A stretch of DNA of 64,000 nt from positions 558,001 to 622,000 of the forward strand of contig BCIG01000016.1 of assembly GCA_001599915.1 (NCBI GenBank), read 5' to 3'. The stretch comes from Symbiotaphrina buchneri (Eukaryota > Ascomycota > Symbiotaphrinales > Symbiotaphrinaceae). The translations under genes were made by a program, and so were the position numbers. Below the pieces are notes generated by a model that saw nothing but the letters and a program-made list of their open reading frames with translations, made no database searches and had not been told where the DNA came from. This document shows positions 1-11,800 of the stretch, piece after piece; position 1 is the first letter of the stretch, and the number at the start of each line of letters is the position of its first letter.

Positions 1-3000
1 TTCAAATGGCCATCTGACGATAGGACATCGACACATGCGCTCAGCAAATTCAACACCTTAGATAGGATCATTTCCTGGTCTTTCGCCAGGTCAACAGGCA
101 ACTGCATCCGAGAGAAATGAGCCTGCAGCAGAACAAATGCCTTGAAATGTGGTGTCTCAAAGTTAGGTTCGGCCATCTTGACAGGCAACCGGTCGTAAAT
201 CCGTCTCAGTACACGATCCTCATGCCGACGTATCTGAATCGATTCATATTCTGTAGCGGACGTGACGATTTCCAGAATGCCCTTCAACTTTGTACGAGCG
301 TTTAAGGAGAGCAAGAACGTCTGCATCGTCACGAAAGATATGTTGTAATAGGCTGCGATCATGGCTGCGTTAAGAGGCGTGACCGTATCATCTTCTTCAT
401 CCAAATCAATGAGCTTGGCTTCAGCTAGGTCCTTCAAAGTATTCTCCACCAACTCTGACAGATGCGTACTTAGCCCCTCATGAGAGGTGTCAGTCAGGCT
501 ATAATAGCTCGGATTGGCAAGAAGCCTCCGGTAGAAATAGGTATAAGTAGCCCAGTCCACAGCATCCTGCGTAGAAGCGATCATCTTTGTGCTGATCTCC
601 GAGACGAAAGCATCATGAAGGTAAATATGCAGATGACTCTCGATGGGCAAGGCTTCGTTGAGGAATTTCTTGTAATAATCTCGTTTGACGGCCGGGACCA
701 TCAAGACGCCTTTACTGTTCTTGTCTTCCAATGGTCGATTGGCTTTTCCGAACATCTGAAGAATCTCACTGATAGGATAATCGATGTAACGATGCTCCCT
801 GCCCTCGAAGAATTGTGTGCCCATGACTACCACCAAGTGCGCAGTGCAATCAATCTCCCAACACACATCCCTGGAAGCAAGTAGGACCTGAAGAGCTCCA
901 TTGCTGTAAAGATACTGGACTATCTTTTTGTCGCTTGAGCTCAATGCCTCATGCATATAGCCAATCCCATGAGAGCAGGAATCAGCCAAGGTTGACTCTT
1001 GGATTCTGTTGAGCAATGGCGCAATCTCATCAGGTTCGGCTCGTAAGAACCGATCTTCGTCATCATCCGCCACGCAAGCGGCCAACAGATCCAGTGCCGT
1101 TGACCGAACCTGTTTCCGGCTTGGGACGAAGATCATAGCCGGCTTATCCGGCGAGAGCGACAAAATCGAAGAATAAGCTGGTTTAGCCATTGCGAGCATG
1201 AGAGACGGGAAGTGGGGTATCGAAAAAGACTGAATGTGTAGCTCAAGCGGGATGGGACGAGTATGCGGACTGAAGTTATAGATGGTGTGCTTAGTGGCGC
1301 CGATCCACTCTCCGATATCACGGGCGTTAGATAGAGGAACACTCAAGCCCACGATCCTCATACTGCTCTCAGTCTGAAGAGCAATATAGTGCATGCGGGA
1401 TACGATTATCTCGTAGACGAATCCACCTTGACCACCTAGCATGTGGAGCTCGTCCGCGATGAACAACTCAACTGTTTGGACGTTCTTCCGGCGTTGCCAC
1501 TGCCGAGACAGAGAATCCCATTGCGGTGGTGTAGCCAAAACTAAATCACCTTTCTCCAACAGTTTGAGGTCTGCTGGCGTGTCTCCGGTGAGCTTGACGA
1601 TCTCTTTCCCACCACCAATGCTCTTCAAGCGCTGCCTCCAATCATTGAACCTTATGTCAACCAACTCTTGGAAAGGGGCGATATACACTGCTCGGCCGAC
1701 ATTACGTTTTGACCAATGTCGTAACAAAGCAAATTCCGCACAAACAGTTTTACCACTTCCAGTAGGTGCTCCAATGAAGACACTGTCGTCGGTCGAAAAT
1801 AGTGAGTTGAAGACCTGAGTTTGGATCTTGTTAAACCTTTCAAAATCAGGGTAGAGATCCTGATATTCCTGGTTCTTTAGAGCTGCCACAAGCAAAGGTT
1901 GCAGGTCCAACAGCGGTGTATGCGGGGGAAACTTTTCTGGTAGAATTAGCTTCTGGAATGACACAGCCAATTTCGTCTCTGCGTGCATCCACCGATCAGA
2001 TATGACCGTGATGAAGTAATTGGGAGGCATAGGTTCTGTGATGGGCACAGTGAACTCGACCAAATGCTCATTCATCTCCGAGGTAGCGTATGTCTTCCTC
2101 AGCAAGAACTGATCATGGAAAAGGATGTCCTCGCCGTCGCAGTCTTCTGCAATTATCCAGAAGTTCTCCGCTGCACCATGGACTTCATCATCCCACTCGA
2201 AGTTTGGTGTTATGGTAAGCTCCACTCGGAGCATCGACCTGGTGATGGGTTGTACTTGTGCCTGAAGCTCCAGTCTCGGAAATTTCTGGACCAGTGCGCA
2301 GACAGTGCGCCCAGCTTTAGGCATTCCTAGCAGCTCCCCCATGCGGGGTGGATCAAGGTCAAAGTAGCTGGACCAGGGAACGTCGATTCGCTCGGCCTTC
2401 TGTATGATATCGCGAGGGCAGCTCGCGAACTGACGGAGCGGAGTCATTGTTGGCCACATACGTTTCTCTGCCATCTTGCAAAGGTCTAAAGCCTTCTTCG
2501 CGACAGATGCCCAGCCTTTCTTCAAAGTGATCTCGAAGATTGCGCGCAGGATCCGCCCGGCCGATTGGGTCACGTACACCATATCAGCCATCAAAGCCAG
2601 GCCCTCAAGCTTCAAGCGCGAAATGAATGCTTGGAGTAACACATTTATCTTTGCATGGGGCTCTTCGATACTTTCCTTGACTGGTATAGGGACCCGCCCA
2701 AGAAGTTTGGCCAGTTCGAGCTTCTCGTCTTGCCTGACAGGAATGTATTTGAACTCTTCGCTGAGAGCGAAGATGCGGAATAGCTCTATCTCCGTGATGG
2801 ACGGTTGTAGATGCATGTTGTAAGTCGACATGGAGTTATGTGTGATATAATAGTGTGACGCGATACGTCCAAGCTCCGTACCCTGAAGTTTACCAGTACG
2901 TTTCTCGTACTTGATCAGGTTGCACTTTTCAAGTACTGTAGCGGCCGAGTGGATCAGATCGACGCGCTTTTGCTCCAATGCTTCATCGTTCTCATATTCG

Positions 3001-6000
3001 GGTCCGACACTGTAAAGACCCGGAGACCGTAGCATACGAACAAACAGATAGGTGTATCCAAGCCACTCTACCCCTTCATCCCTGTTCCGAACATTTCCCA
3101 ACACGATCTCCGCGTTGAGATTGTCCGCCAACTTGCTCATAAACTGACTTTCAATAGGGAGCTGCTGGTTTAGCAAGGAGAGATAATACTGCAATTCGCT
3201 CTGCGTGGTTATGATGATACCCTCACCATAGGTATCATATTGCGGTCTGCCGGCACGACCAAGCATCTGCAGCACGTCCTGCGGACTTAGTTCGACCCAA
3301 CTGCCCTTTTCAGGAGAATAGATCTGTGTGCCTTTGATAACCACGGTGTGAGCGGGGAGATTGACACCCCAAGCAAGAGTAGCTGTACAGACCAACACTT
3401 GCAGCATACCATCCGCGAAAAGTGCTTCGGCAGATTCACGATCAGCTCTGCTCATGCCAGCATGATGTATTCCGAAGCCGTAAGGCATGAGATCTTTGAG
3501 GTCTCGGTCAAAGACACTGTCGGCCTCTTCGGTCAAGACCTCCCGACTGGCAGCATCACTCCTGAGAATCTGACCGATAGTCTCCATTTCCAATGCCTTG
3601 TCCCTGATATATCTTGCGGTTTTTGCCGTTTCTTTCCTCGAGTGGACAAAAATCAACATTTGGTTCTTGTTTTGCCCGACCTGCTCCATCACCTTCGTGT
3701 AGCAGACATCATTCATCGTCTTAAGCTGCTTGATGGCCTTCTTGTCCGTCACACCAATGAACTCTTGGCGAAGAGGACAAGGCCGGTATGAGCCGTCAAA
3801 ATGGAAAAGACCTTTCAGAGGATCGACACGAAGAAAGCTTGCAACGTCTCGATAGTTAGGTAGCGTAGCACTGAGTCCAACAAGGCGAACCAGATCTCCG
3901 GTCTGCTCCATTTTCCGCATAGTTCTGCTGACAATGCTTTCCAATACGGGGCCTCGATCGTCGTGTAGAAGGTGTATCTCGTCTATGACGATGAGCCGGA
4001 CAAGGTTTGTGTAACTCATGTCGGTAGCTTTGCGAGTGATTACATCCCATTTCTCTGGCGTCGTGACAATAATCTGCGTTTCTGCGATTTGTTGTTTCGT
4101 AAGTTGCCGATCGCCGGTCAATTCAGAAACTTTGATGCCGTACGGCTCCAGACGTTTCCCAAAATTTCCGACTTGCTCCTGCACGAGCGCCTTCAGAGGA
4201 GCTATATATACGATCTTAAAAGCATCAAGATCGATCTCTCCGGTCTGCGGGTTGCGGTGTTTTCCAATCTCTCTAAGCATCGTCAACATAGCAACATTCG
4301 TCTTTCCAGACCCGGTAGGAGCGCAAATAAGCATGTTCCCATCGTCATTGAAAGCGGTGGGGAAACACTTTGTCTGTATCCTGTTGAGTTCTGCGGATGA
4401 ACCAAACCCTTGTCTGGCCCACTCAGGCAGGGCACTGGTCGGCAGATTCTTCTCATTAGGATCCCGTCTGGCTTTCGGGGCGGGAACATGTATTTCCTCA
4501 TAGCCTTTGAATGTCCGCTTTGTCGATCCTTGCGGAAGTTTTACATTCGGGTTTGTCATTAAATGATTACCCTGATCAAAAACCAGGTTCTCCAGGTTGA
4601 TCAGCTTCTTTGGCTGCAATCCTCCGACCAAGCCGGCCTCTTTTGGCTTCTCGGCACCTTCCCCTTCTTTTGATAGCGAAGGTACGTCAATGTCCATTAA
4701 ATCGACTTTGAGTTTCTTGGGTTTTTGGCCGTCCGCACTACCAGCTGCAGCTTCACCGCGGTTTTTGAGTTCCTCAAGAATTGCCCGATGACCTTCTTCA
4801 ATCATCTCGCGTTCAACTGCAGCCTTGGCCTCCGCGTCCTCAGCTGCTCTCTGCCATTTAGTCACCCATACCACCTTATCGCGGTTGGTAACCAGTAGCC
4901 CGACCAGTTCATGATGCTCATAGTCAAAGAGTTCCATGAGATCATTTTCGATCTCTCGGAGTGGCTTCTCCTCGCCTTCTTCTGAAATTCCGGAGAGAAT
5001 ATGCAGCGCTTCTTGGGTCTTGGCCTGCTGAGTGTGGGCATCGCTATATAGCCGGCCGATCTGCCTCTGAAGCCAGTAGGCATCGATCTCATAAGCCGGG
5101 ATGACCGTTTTTGCATTTTTCTTTCGCTTCTCCGAGTCATCCTGCCCGCTAGCCTGTATCACCAGCTCTTCCTCATCGGCACCGATTCTCTCATCCCCGT
5201 CTTGTTTTGCGCCCTCCGTGTCAGACCCTACAGCTCCATCCTGCTGTTCTTCCTCAACTCCTTCAGCTTCTTCATCGCTGGTCTCATCTTCATCACGAAC
5301 TTCATATGTTCTTCCTTCGCCGTCCTCATCTTCGTCGGACTCATCAAACACAACAGCAACACCCTGCCTCTCGTCGAGCTCCGCACCAGCCTCACCCCTC
5401 TCTTCACCCATGCCTCCCATATCTTCATCTTCGTCCTGCGCATCATAATCCGTGATCTTCTTCCCCAGATTGACCAACTCATTGAACTCCTTAGATGCCA
5501 TGGTAACTCCAAGCAAGTCATCAATTTCTTTCTTTTTATCAAAATCTTTCATATCCTCGTCTTTCAGGGTCTCTAGAACCGCATCCGCTGCGCTGCGGAC
5601 TACTTCGTGCGGCACATCACCCAGATTGTTTGCCACCATCGTTAGAATCAGGTCATAGGTAGCTCTCGTAGCAGGTGTACGTGGACGGTAGCGGATGCCC
5701 TCGATCAAAGCATCCGCCGCGGATAATATGCCCTGCCCTCTCATCTGCGAGGGCTCTGCCCGTTTTCTTTTCCGCTGTTCGCGCTCGAGAACATCCTCAC
5801 CCTCGCGGATACCGCCACGTTCAATGTCCGTGGGTACAGCAGGCTTTTTTTTCTGCTTTGGAGCATCTTCTCTGGCCGTCCGAGATCCCATATCTTTGAT
5901 ACTGATCCGGCCTGCTAGAGATTCAGGGTCTCCAGTGACCTCATCATTCCGACGTGTGACAAATCGACGATCGGCCTGGAGAACCAGGTTCGACATCGCC

Positions 6001-6038
6001 GAGTATTTGTATTGCGAGACATTGTTAGGGTCCGCCAT
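1..6038 (-). CDS. BRR2: Pre-mRNA-splicing RNA helicase Brr2 (U5 snRNP), 3' end beyond the left edge
   Basis: Brr2 is the Ski2-like ATPase of the U5 snRNP that unwinds U4/U6 snRNA during spliceosome activation in the nucleus. The ATG at 6038 opens a frame that stays in register, with no intron seen, for about 2012 codons to the left edge. The family is usually about 2150-2200 aa, so roughly the last 200 residues are missing. Cassette 1 has all active-site motifs: APTGSGKT (573-580), DEIH (686-689), SAT, and QMLGRAGR (924-931). Cassette 2 keeps APTGSGKT (from 1424) and DELH (1529-1532). However, motif III reads SVP instead of SAT, and motif VI reads QMFGKANR (1761-1768) instead of QMxGRAGR. This agrees with the known catalytically degenerate second cassette of Brr2. 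Residues about 170-290 are acidic low-complexity linker. The gene is divergent from the 554-aa gene across a 545-bp shared promoter. Identification is very secure. Confidence 0.97.
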   Translation of the reverse strand, partial: MADPNNVSQYKYSAMSNLVLQADRRFVTRRNDEVTGDPESLAGRISIKDMGSRTAREDAPKQKKKPAVPTDIERGGIREGEDVLEREQRKRKRAEPSQMRGQGILSAADALIEGIRYRPRTPATRATYDLILTMVANNLGDVPHEVVRSAADAVLETLKDEDMKDFDKKKEIDDLLGVTMASKEFNELVNLGKKITDYDAQDEDEDMGGMGEERGEAGAELDERQGVAVVFDESDEDEDGEGRTYEVRDEDETSDEEAEGVEEEQQDGAVGSDTEGAKQDGDERIGADEEELVIQASGQDDSEKRKKNAKTVIPAYEIDAYWLQRQIGRLYSDAHTQQAKTQEALHILSGISEEGEEKPLREIENDLMELFDYEHHELVGLLVTNRDKVVWVTKWQRAAEDAEAKAAVEREMIEEGHRAILEELKNRGEAAAGSADGQKPKKLKVDLMDIDVPSLSKEGEGAEKPKEAGLVGGLQPKKLINLENLVFDQGNHLMTNPNVKLPQGSTKRTFKGYEEIHVPAPKARRDPNEKNLPTSALPEWARQGFGSSAELNRIQTKCFPTAFNDDGNMLICAPTGSGKTNVAMLTMLREIGKHRNPQTGEIDLDAFKIVYIAPLKALVQEQVGNFGKRLEPYGIKVSELTGDRQLTKQQIAETQIIVTTPEKWDVITRKATDMSYTNLVRLIVIDEIHLLHDDRGPVLESIVSRTMRKMEQTGDLVRLVGLSATLPNYRDVASFLRVDPLKGLFHFDGSYRPCPLRQEFIGVTDKKAIKQLKTMNDVCYTKVMEQVGQNKNQMLIFVHSRKETAKTARYIRDKALEMETIGQILRSDAASREVLTEEADSVFDRDLKDLMPYGFGIHHAGMSRADRESAEALFADGMLQVLVCTATLAWGVNLPAHTVVIKGTQIYSPEKGSWVELSPQDVLQMLGRAGRPQYDTYGEGIIITTQSELQYYLSLLNQQLPIESQFMSKLADNLNAEIVLGNVRNRDEGVEWLGYTYLFVRMLRSPGLYSVGPEYENDEALEQKRVDLIHSAATVLEKCNLIKYEKRTGKLQGTELGRIASHYYITHNSMSTYNMHLQPSITEIELFRIFALSEEFKYIPVRQDEKLELAKLLGRVPIPVKESIEEPHAKINVLLQAFISRLKLEGLALMADMVYVTQSAGRILRAIFEITLKKGWASVAKKALDLCKMAEKRMWPTMTPLRQFASCPRDIIQKAERIDVPWSSYFDLDPPRMGELLGMPKAGRTVCALVQKFPRLELQAQVQPITRSMLRVELTITPNFEWDDEVHGAAENFWIIAEDCDGEDILFHDQFLLRKTYATSEMNEHLVEFTVPITEPMPPNYFITVISDRWMHAETKLAVSFQKLILPEKFPPHTPLLDLQPLLVAALKNQEYQDLYPDFERFNKIQTQVFNSLFSTDDSVFIGAPTGSGKTVCAEFALLRHWSKRNVGRAVYIAPFQELVDIRFNDWRQRLKSIGGGKEIVKLTGDTPADLKLLEKGDLVLATPPQWDSLSRQWQRRKNVQTVELFIADELHMLGGQGGFVYEIIVSRMHYIALQTESSMRIVGLSVPLSNARDIGEWIGATKHTIYNFSPHTRPIPLELHIQSFSIPHFPSLMLAMAKPAYSSILSLSPDKPAMIFVPSRKQVRSTALDLLAACVADDDEDRFLRAEPDEIAPLLNRIQESTLADSCSHGIGYMHEALSSSDKKIVQYLYSNGALQVLLASRDVCWEIDCTAHLVVVMGTQFFEGREHRYIDYPISEILQMFGKANRPLEDKNSKGVLMVPAVKRDYYKKFLNEALPIESHLHIYLHDAFVSEISTKMIASTQDAVDWATYTYFYRRLLANPSYYSLTDTSHEGLSTHLSELVENTLKDLAEAKLIDLDEEDDTVTPLNAAMIAAYYNISFVTMQTFLLSLNARTKLKGILEIVTSATEYESIQIRRHEDRVLRRIYDRLPVKMAEPNFETPHFKAFVLLQAHFSRMQLPVDLAKDQEMILSKVLNLLSACVDVLSSDGHL

Positions 6039-6583
6039 CTTGCTAAGCTACGTCGAAGTGAAAAGTGACGGCTCGAATGCAAGGAGCCGTCTAACGGCGC
6101 TCACTTGCTCATGGGATGCCTGCGCAGTTCAAACAGGCCGAGAGTCAGGCTGCCGGTTGATAGTACTGCAATCTTTGGTGAAGAGGATACGTGGATCTTC
6201 TGCGACAGTGAGCGGTTGCCTGAAGCGTGGCGGCGATGCGATTGAAATTCTACAATCGGAACGGCTTGCCAAGATCGATCTTCAAGCGGTCACGTGAACT
6301 GGCGATGTTTGAGCGCCAAGGTACCAAGTACCTCGTTGGATTGACGCGTCGGCGTGACCTGAACCTTTTAATGTTGAAAGGGTGCTTCGTATCTCGTAAT
6401 TCCGTATTGTCAACCATAAACTCGCCAGTGCATACTTCGTACAGTACGAAGCGCTCCTTCGTTGTTCCTGATCTTTCCTCGTCGAACCCTCTTTTGTCTC
6501 TGTATATTCCGTGCTATCCCTTTTGTTCTGTTTACTCTCGACAGCTTCATAGCCAATTCAAGTGCGTGGTTCAACATAGCCAT
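6039..6583. promoter_or_regulatory. Shared divergent promoter region of BRR2 and the 554-aa gene
   Basis: 545 bp separate the two divergent start codons. The frame of the right-hand gene stays open leftwards to 6227, but that stretch does not read like protein, so ATG 6584 is preferred as start. A perfect inverted repeat, CTTCGTAC-A-GTACGAAG, lies at 6435-6451, about 130 bp upstream of ATG 6584. It resembles the TACTTCGTAC motif found in several other gaps of this window. Confidence 0.45.
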
Positions 6584-8248
6584 ATGGCGGAAGGTGTTGC
6601 GTCGGATTTCCCGCTGCCGCAAGTTCAAGATGCACTTTCACCTTATATCAGACCCCGCGAAGAGACCTTAAGGGTTCGCCGGATATTGACTTGTTACACT
6701 CTTGAAAGCATTGGAGGTGAAGGTGGAAGCAGGAGACGATCTCAGGTACTACCGCTACCCGGCTGCACCACCGTCATCCCCCACATGCCAGACGAAGTGA
6801 AAGGTCTCCGCAGAGAATATCTTAATGCGCTCAAGGCCAATGTCAAAGCTAGGAGAGGGTACCTATCTGGTAATTCAGAAGCGAAGACTGAACCGGAAGA
6901 TTCTACGAGAAGTCCTAACCAACCGGAGGAGCCATTGAAGCCTCCGCAACAATCACTGCGGACGTATATTTCATTGCTCCAGCGGCGAAGGAAATTTGAG
7001 AGATTGCAGATTCTCCAAGACTATCTGAAGACTTTGTCAGGGAAGCCCGAAGCACAACCAGAGCATTTTGCACTCGACGAGATCGCTGGTGAGCTGACCG
7101 CGCCCGTTCCGCCGCCTTCGCAGGTGTCTGTCAACAAATCGACAAACAATGCTACGCATGACGCCAGAAATCAATGTACATTGCTGATGCTTCAGCTCGA
7201 GAAATCGGTCATATCTGCGAAGTCATCGCTGGAAAAAGAGAAACACTTGTTCGCCAAGATAAAATCGCGGACTCAAGAAAAGTTGCCACAAGGTGGATGT
7301 ATGCAGCCAGAGCGCCCCAGTGCAGTTGAAACAAGAGCCCTCAGTGCGACGCGGGATGCTTTGATTGACTGGGTCAATAAGGAGCTTGAAGAAGCCAGCT
7401 CATCTCCTGAACCTGCTCTCTGTGAATCCGCCTTAGACAGAGCAGTTCATATGGTCACAGCCCTGCCTCAAATCATCAAGGATATTGAAACACAATACAG
7501 AGCATATATCGAAGCTCGCGCTTCATTAATTGGATCCATGAGTACGGTGGACATATCCATGCCATTACCAAGGGGAGACGTGCAACCTGTCAGTGTCTGC
7601 GACGGGGATGGATCAGCCTCAAGGCCGAGAGCTCAGAACAGATTCCGGGCCCTTTGCTTTTACGGAGAGCTTCTGCTACCGCTGCTAGCATTCCAGAGGA
7701 TGCTGCTGCAATACAAGTCGTATATCAGCTCTACTGTCGCCAATGGACATAAATTGCTGGTTGAGATGCTGGAGCGTTTGTCTGATGAGAGTCATTTACT
7801 TCCAGCGTACCCCTACCTTGCAGGCAGAGCGAAGTTCAGGAATGCCACAGCTGTTCTCGCTGGTCAGTCTTCTGGGCAACCGACCCAGTTGCTAGCCGAG
7901 AGCGATCCATCAGTCAAAACTCAGGCGTGGGCTTTCGCCGCTGATGCCGCCGGCCAGAGCAATAAAGAATATGGAACGGCCAAGTTAAAGCGAGCTGCCG
8001 ACCTTGCTAGCGCCTCTGAGGATATCTTGAGCCTTATACACGACTTGCTTAGAGGCTCTAGTGAGACATCTGCCGTGACAAAGTTGCAAGATATTTGGGT
8101 GGACGAAGATGCAGCTTCCAAAACGCGCCAGCCTCATCCTGGTCGTCGCAAAAAGGATCCGAATAGGGATAATGGGCAGGCCGACGCGATGGGACCCTGG
8201 TCTGGAGTGGACGGTAACCTCGGAGATATCCAGGGAATCAATTCTTGA
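6584..8248 (+). CDS. Hypothetical 554-aa protein, helical, family not recognised
   Basis: A single-exon frame of 554 codons plus stop. I chose ATG 6584 because upstream in-frame codons (from 6227) look non-coding. I do not recognise the family. The middle part (residues about 110-270) is rich in Lys, Arg, Glu, Gln and Leu and looks alpha-helical with coiled-coil potential. Residues about 90-115 hold a Pro/Glu/Ser-rich linker. The tail (about 510-540) is polar and basic (HPGRRKKDP). No signal peptide, membrane segment or catalytic motif is visible. A structural role, for example in a cytoskeletal or kinetochore complex, would fit the helical composition, but nothing in the sequence shows it. 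The gene is divergent from BRR2 and is followed, after 587 bp, by CPA2 on the same strand. Confidence 0.75.
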   Translation: MAEGVASDFPLPQVQDALSPYIRPREETLRVRRILTCYTLESIGGEGGSRRRSQVLPLPGCTTVIPHMPDEVKGLRREYLNALKANVKARRGYLSGNSEAKTEPEDSTRSPNQPEEPLKPPQQSLRTYISLLQRRRKFERLQILQDYLKTLSGKPEAQPEHFALDEIAGELTAPVPPPSQVSVNKSTNNATHDARNQCTLLMLQLEKSVISAKSSLEKEKHLFAKIKSRTQEKLPQGGCMQPERPSAVETRALSATRDALIDWVNKELEEASSSPEPALCESALDRAVHMVTALPQIIKDIETQYRAYIEARASLIGSMSTVDISMPLPRGDVQPVSVCDGDGSASRPRAQNRFRALCFYGELLLPLLAFQRMLLQYKSYISSTVANGHKLLVEMLERLSDESHLLPAYPYLAGRAKFRNATAVLAGQSSGQPTQLLAESDPSVKTQAWAFAADAAGQSNKEYGTAKLKRAADLASASEDILSLIHDLLRGSSETSAVTKLQDIWVDEDAASKTRQPHPGRRKKDPNRDNGQADAMGPWSGVDGNLGDIQGINS

Positions 8249-8835
8249 AGATGGTGCAGAACGCAGGTAATTCGAGAGTACCCAGACGTGGTTAGGGCTA
8301 TGGCAGGCAGATTTTGTTGCAGGCTGATGTTAGGAAATGCCCATGATCACGAAAAGGATTATTATTATTATTCATTCAGCAGCGCAGGATACCAATTGTA
8401 TTGTTATCTCTCCTCCTCCGCCGGGCACGTGCCAGAGAAAGGACGTCCTGTGTCTCTATTGGTTGTAGATAGGAGCATTGATACTGAAGCGAAGCGTTTT
8501 GTAAGGCGGTGAATCAAGTGTCAGGGTTTAGGAGCACATCTGGACTTTTAAAACGATGCGTCCGGCGTACTTTGTTACTACTCATTGCCCCACCAGTCCA
8601 TTTTACTCAGCCAGGTGTACAATGTGGTGGTGAAATCACTGGGTCCTAAAATCGGCCATTGATCGTCGCTAATGAAAATCTGCCGCCAAAATTTATAGCG
8701 GACTCTTCCGAGGTCTTTTTTCTTGATCTGATGACTCAAAGCCTCATCCTTTGCCGCACCTGGTCGCCCGTCGGCAACAGCTATATGAGCGCTCAATTGC
8801 AGATTGAGTAGCGTATAGCAGCCTCTGCATTCGCA
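8249..8835. other. Intergenic, upstream of CPA2
   Basis: 587 bp without a supportable gene. It holds the 3' flank of the 554-aa gene and the CPA2 promoter. A short ATT run lies near 8360-8375. No arginine-attenuator-type upstream ORF was recognised; that device is known for the small subunit gene, not the large one. Confidence 0.4.
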
Positions 8836-11800
8836 ATGGCTCTGTTCGGGCGCGCGGTAGGACGGGCGTCCAGCCTTTTCTGCGAATGTCGCCCTTGTGC
8901 TAGAGTAACGACTCTGCGGAGGTTCACACAACTCAGTTACCAGCGACCCTCGGCGCCGCCAAAGTCAGCTCAACGAGCTGTACAAGTGATATCACAGGCG
9001 CGAGCATTCTCTCGTACCGCATCTCACCAAATCGAAAGTGATGAGGCGCCTACTGCTCAGGCGTATCTCGAAAGCGGGGCAATTGCTGGCGGAAGAGATT
9101 TGGTCGACGTGAAGAAAGTCCTTGTCATTGGCAGTGGTGGTTTGAGCATTGGACAGGCAGGAGAATTTGACTATTCTGGTATGTGCTCTTCCGACCGAGA
9201 GACGATGGACGGGCCGCTGGTGCACGGCAAACATGGGCTTTGGCGGGGCGTTGATATCGACCGCTGGACATGGCGCAATGAGATATCCGGAGACTGACAG
9301 AGTATTCTTGTACAGGATCCCAAGCTCTCAAAGCCCTCAAGGAGGCAAATGTTGCCTCAGTCTTGATCAATCCCAATATTGCGACAATTCAAACCTCGCA
9401 TGTGCTCGCAGACGAAGTGTATTATCTTCCGGTTACCCCTGAGTATGTGACCTATGTGATAGAACGGGAGCAGCCAGACGGAATTCTTCTATCATTCGGT
9501 GGCCAAACCGCCCTGAATCTGGGAGTGAGAATGGACAAGATGGGCATTTTTGACCGATATGGTGTTAAAGTTTTGGGCACTTCTATCAAGACATTGGAAA
9601 CCAGCGAAGACAGAGACCTCTTTGCCAAGGCCTTGAAAGGTATGCTGGACCCTCTTGTTTCTGGAATATCTCGGCAGAGCTTGGCTAATTTGATTTTCTT
9701 ATAGAGATTGACATTCCCATTGCTGAATCGATTGCCGTAAGCACCGTTGAGGAAGCGTTGTCCGCTGCTGGAACGGTGGGCTATCCTGTCATTGTTCGGT
9801 CGGCCTACGCTTTAGGGGGACTGGGTTCCGGTTTCGCTAACAACGAAGATGAACTTCGGGACCTGTCCGCCCGTTCTCTTACCCTGGCGCCACAAATCCT
9901 TGTGGAGAAATCTCTGAAGGGATGGAAGGAGCTGGAGTATGAAGTGGTCCGGGATGCGAGCAACAACTGTATCACTGTCTGCAACATGGAAAACTTTGAT
10001 CCTTTGGGAATCCACACAGGTGATAGCATCGTTGTTGCGCCAAGTCAGACTCTGAGCGACGAGGAATATCACATGCTTCGGACAGCCGCAATCAAGATCA
10101 TTCGTCACTTGGGAGTTGTGGGGGAATGCAATGTTCAGTACGCGCTTCAACCGGACGGCCTAGATTATCGAGTCATCGAAGTCAATGCTCGTCTTTCGCG
10201 GTCATCAGCCTTGGCTTCAAAAGCTACGGGGTATCCTCTGGCATACACGGCGGCGAAAATTGCGCTTGGTCATACATTGCCGGAGCTTCCCAATGCTGTG
10301 ACGAAAACGACAACCGCGAATTTTGAACCGAGTTTGGACTACATCGTTACTAAAATCCCCAGATGGGATCTTAGCAAATTCCATAATGTGAACCGGGATA
10401 TAGGTAGTTCTATGAAGTCTGTTGGAGAGGTTATGGCGATCGGCCGGACCTTCGAAGAATGTTTCCAGAAGGCTATCAGACAAGTTGATCCCAAATATAT
10501 CGGCTTCCAAGGCGACAAGTTTGATGACTTGGACCAAGTTCTTCAGAACCCCACAGATCGGCGCTGGCTGGCCGTGGGCCAAGCTATGCTCCACGAAAAC
10601 TATTCGGTGGACAAAATTCATGAACTCACTAAGATCGATAAATGGTTTCTCTTCAAACTTCAAAACATCGTTGACTGTCAGCGCGAGCTAGAGGAAATCG
10701 GTAGCCTGTTTGGCTTGAAGAAGGAGTTGCTTCTTAAGGCAAAGAAGATGGGCTTCTCTGACAAGCAAATTGCGTTGTGCGTCAACAGCACAGAAGAAGA
10801 GGTGAGAGCCAGGCGAAAAGGCTTTGGCGTTACTCCCTTCGTGAAAAGGATCGATACCCTTGCTGCAGAATTCCCCGCGTCCACCAACTATCTTTACACT
10901 ACCTACAACGCTACGACTCACGATGTGACTTTCGACGATCATGGTATCATAATCCTAGGAAGCGGTGTGTACCGAATCGGGAGTTCTGTTGAGTTCGATT
11001 GGTGTGCTGTTAGTGCTACCTTATCACTCAGACAGATGGGAAAGAAGACAGTCATGATCAATTACAACCCGGAGACATATTCTACTGATTTCGATACAGC
11101 TGACAAGCTGTATTTTGAAGAACTCAGTTATGAAAGAGTCATGGATATCTACGAACTTGAAGCTGCAAGTGGTGTGGTGGTCTCTGTCGGGGGCCAGCTC
11201 CCGCAGAACATAGCCCTGAAATTGCAGGAAACCGGTCACGCAAAGGTCCTTGGTACAGATCCGAAAGACATCGATAAAGCTGAGGACCGACACAAGTTCT
11301 CACAAATCCTGGACTCTATCGGCGTTGACCAACCATCCTGGAAGGAGTTAACTTCAGTCACCGAAGCGGAGAAGTTCGCAGATGAAGTGGGTTATCCCGT
11401 CTTGGTTCGGCCGAGTTACGTACTTTCTGGGGCGGCTATGAGTGTTATCCGCAACAAAGATGAGCTTAAAGAGAAACTCGTTTCGGCTAGCGATGTCTCC
11501 CCGGATCATCCTGTTGTGATCACCAAGTTCATGTTAGATGCTGAGGAGATCGACGTGGATGCCGTGGCCTCCAATGGCAAGCTTCTCGTGCACGCTGTAA
11601 GTGAGCATGTTGAAGCAGCCGGGGTCCATTCCGGAGACGCTACATTGGTTTTGCCGCCTGTGAATTTGGATCGGGAGACCTTGGATCGTTGCAAGGAAAT
11701 CGCGCAGAAAGTCGCAAAAGCTTGGAGTATCACGGGTCCCTTTAACATGCAGATCATCAAAGCGAAGGACCCTGAAGGGGGCAAACCTCTACTCAAGGTT

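Noticed and set aside
5100-5580. Long overlapping frames on the plus strand in this stretch
   Set aside because: They are antisense to the acidic low-complexity linker of BRR2, whose Glu/Asp codons read as Ser/Leu/Phe-rich frames on the other strand.
6227-6583. N-terminal extension of the 554-aa protein
   Set aside because: It starts with GTG and has an irregular composition. ATG 6584 fits better, and the stretch is a divergent promoter.
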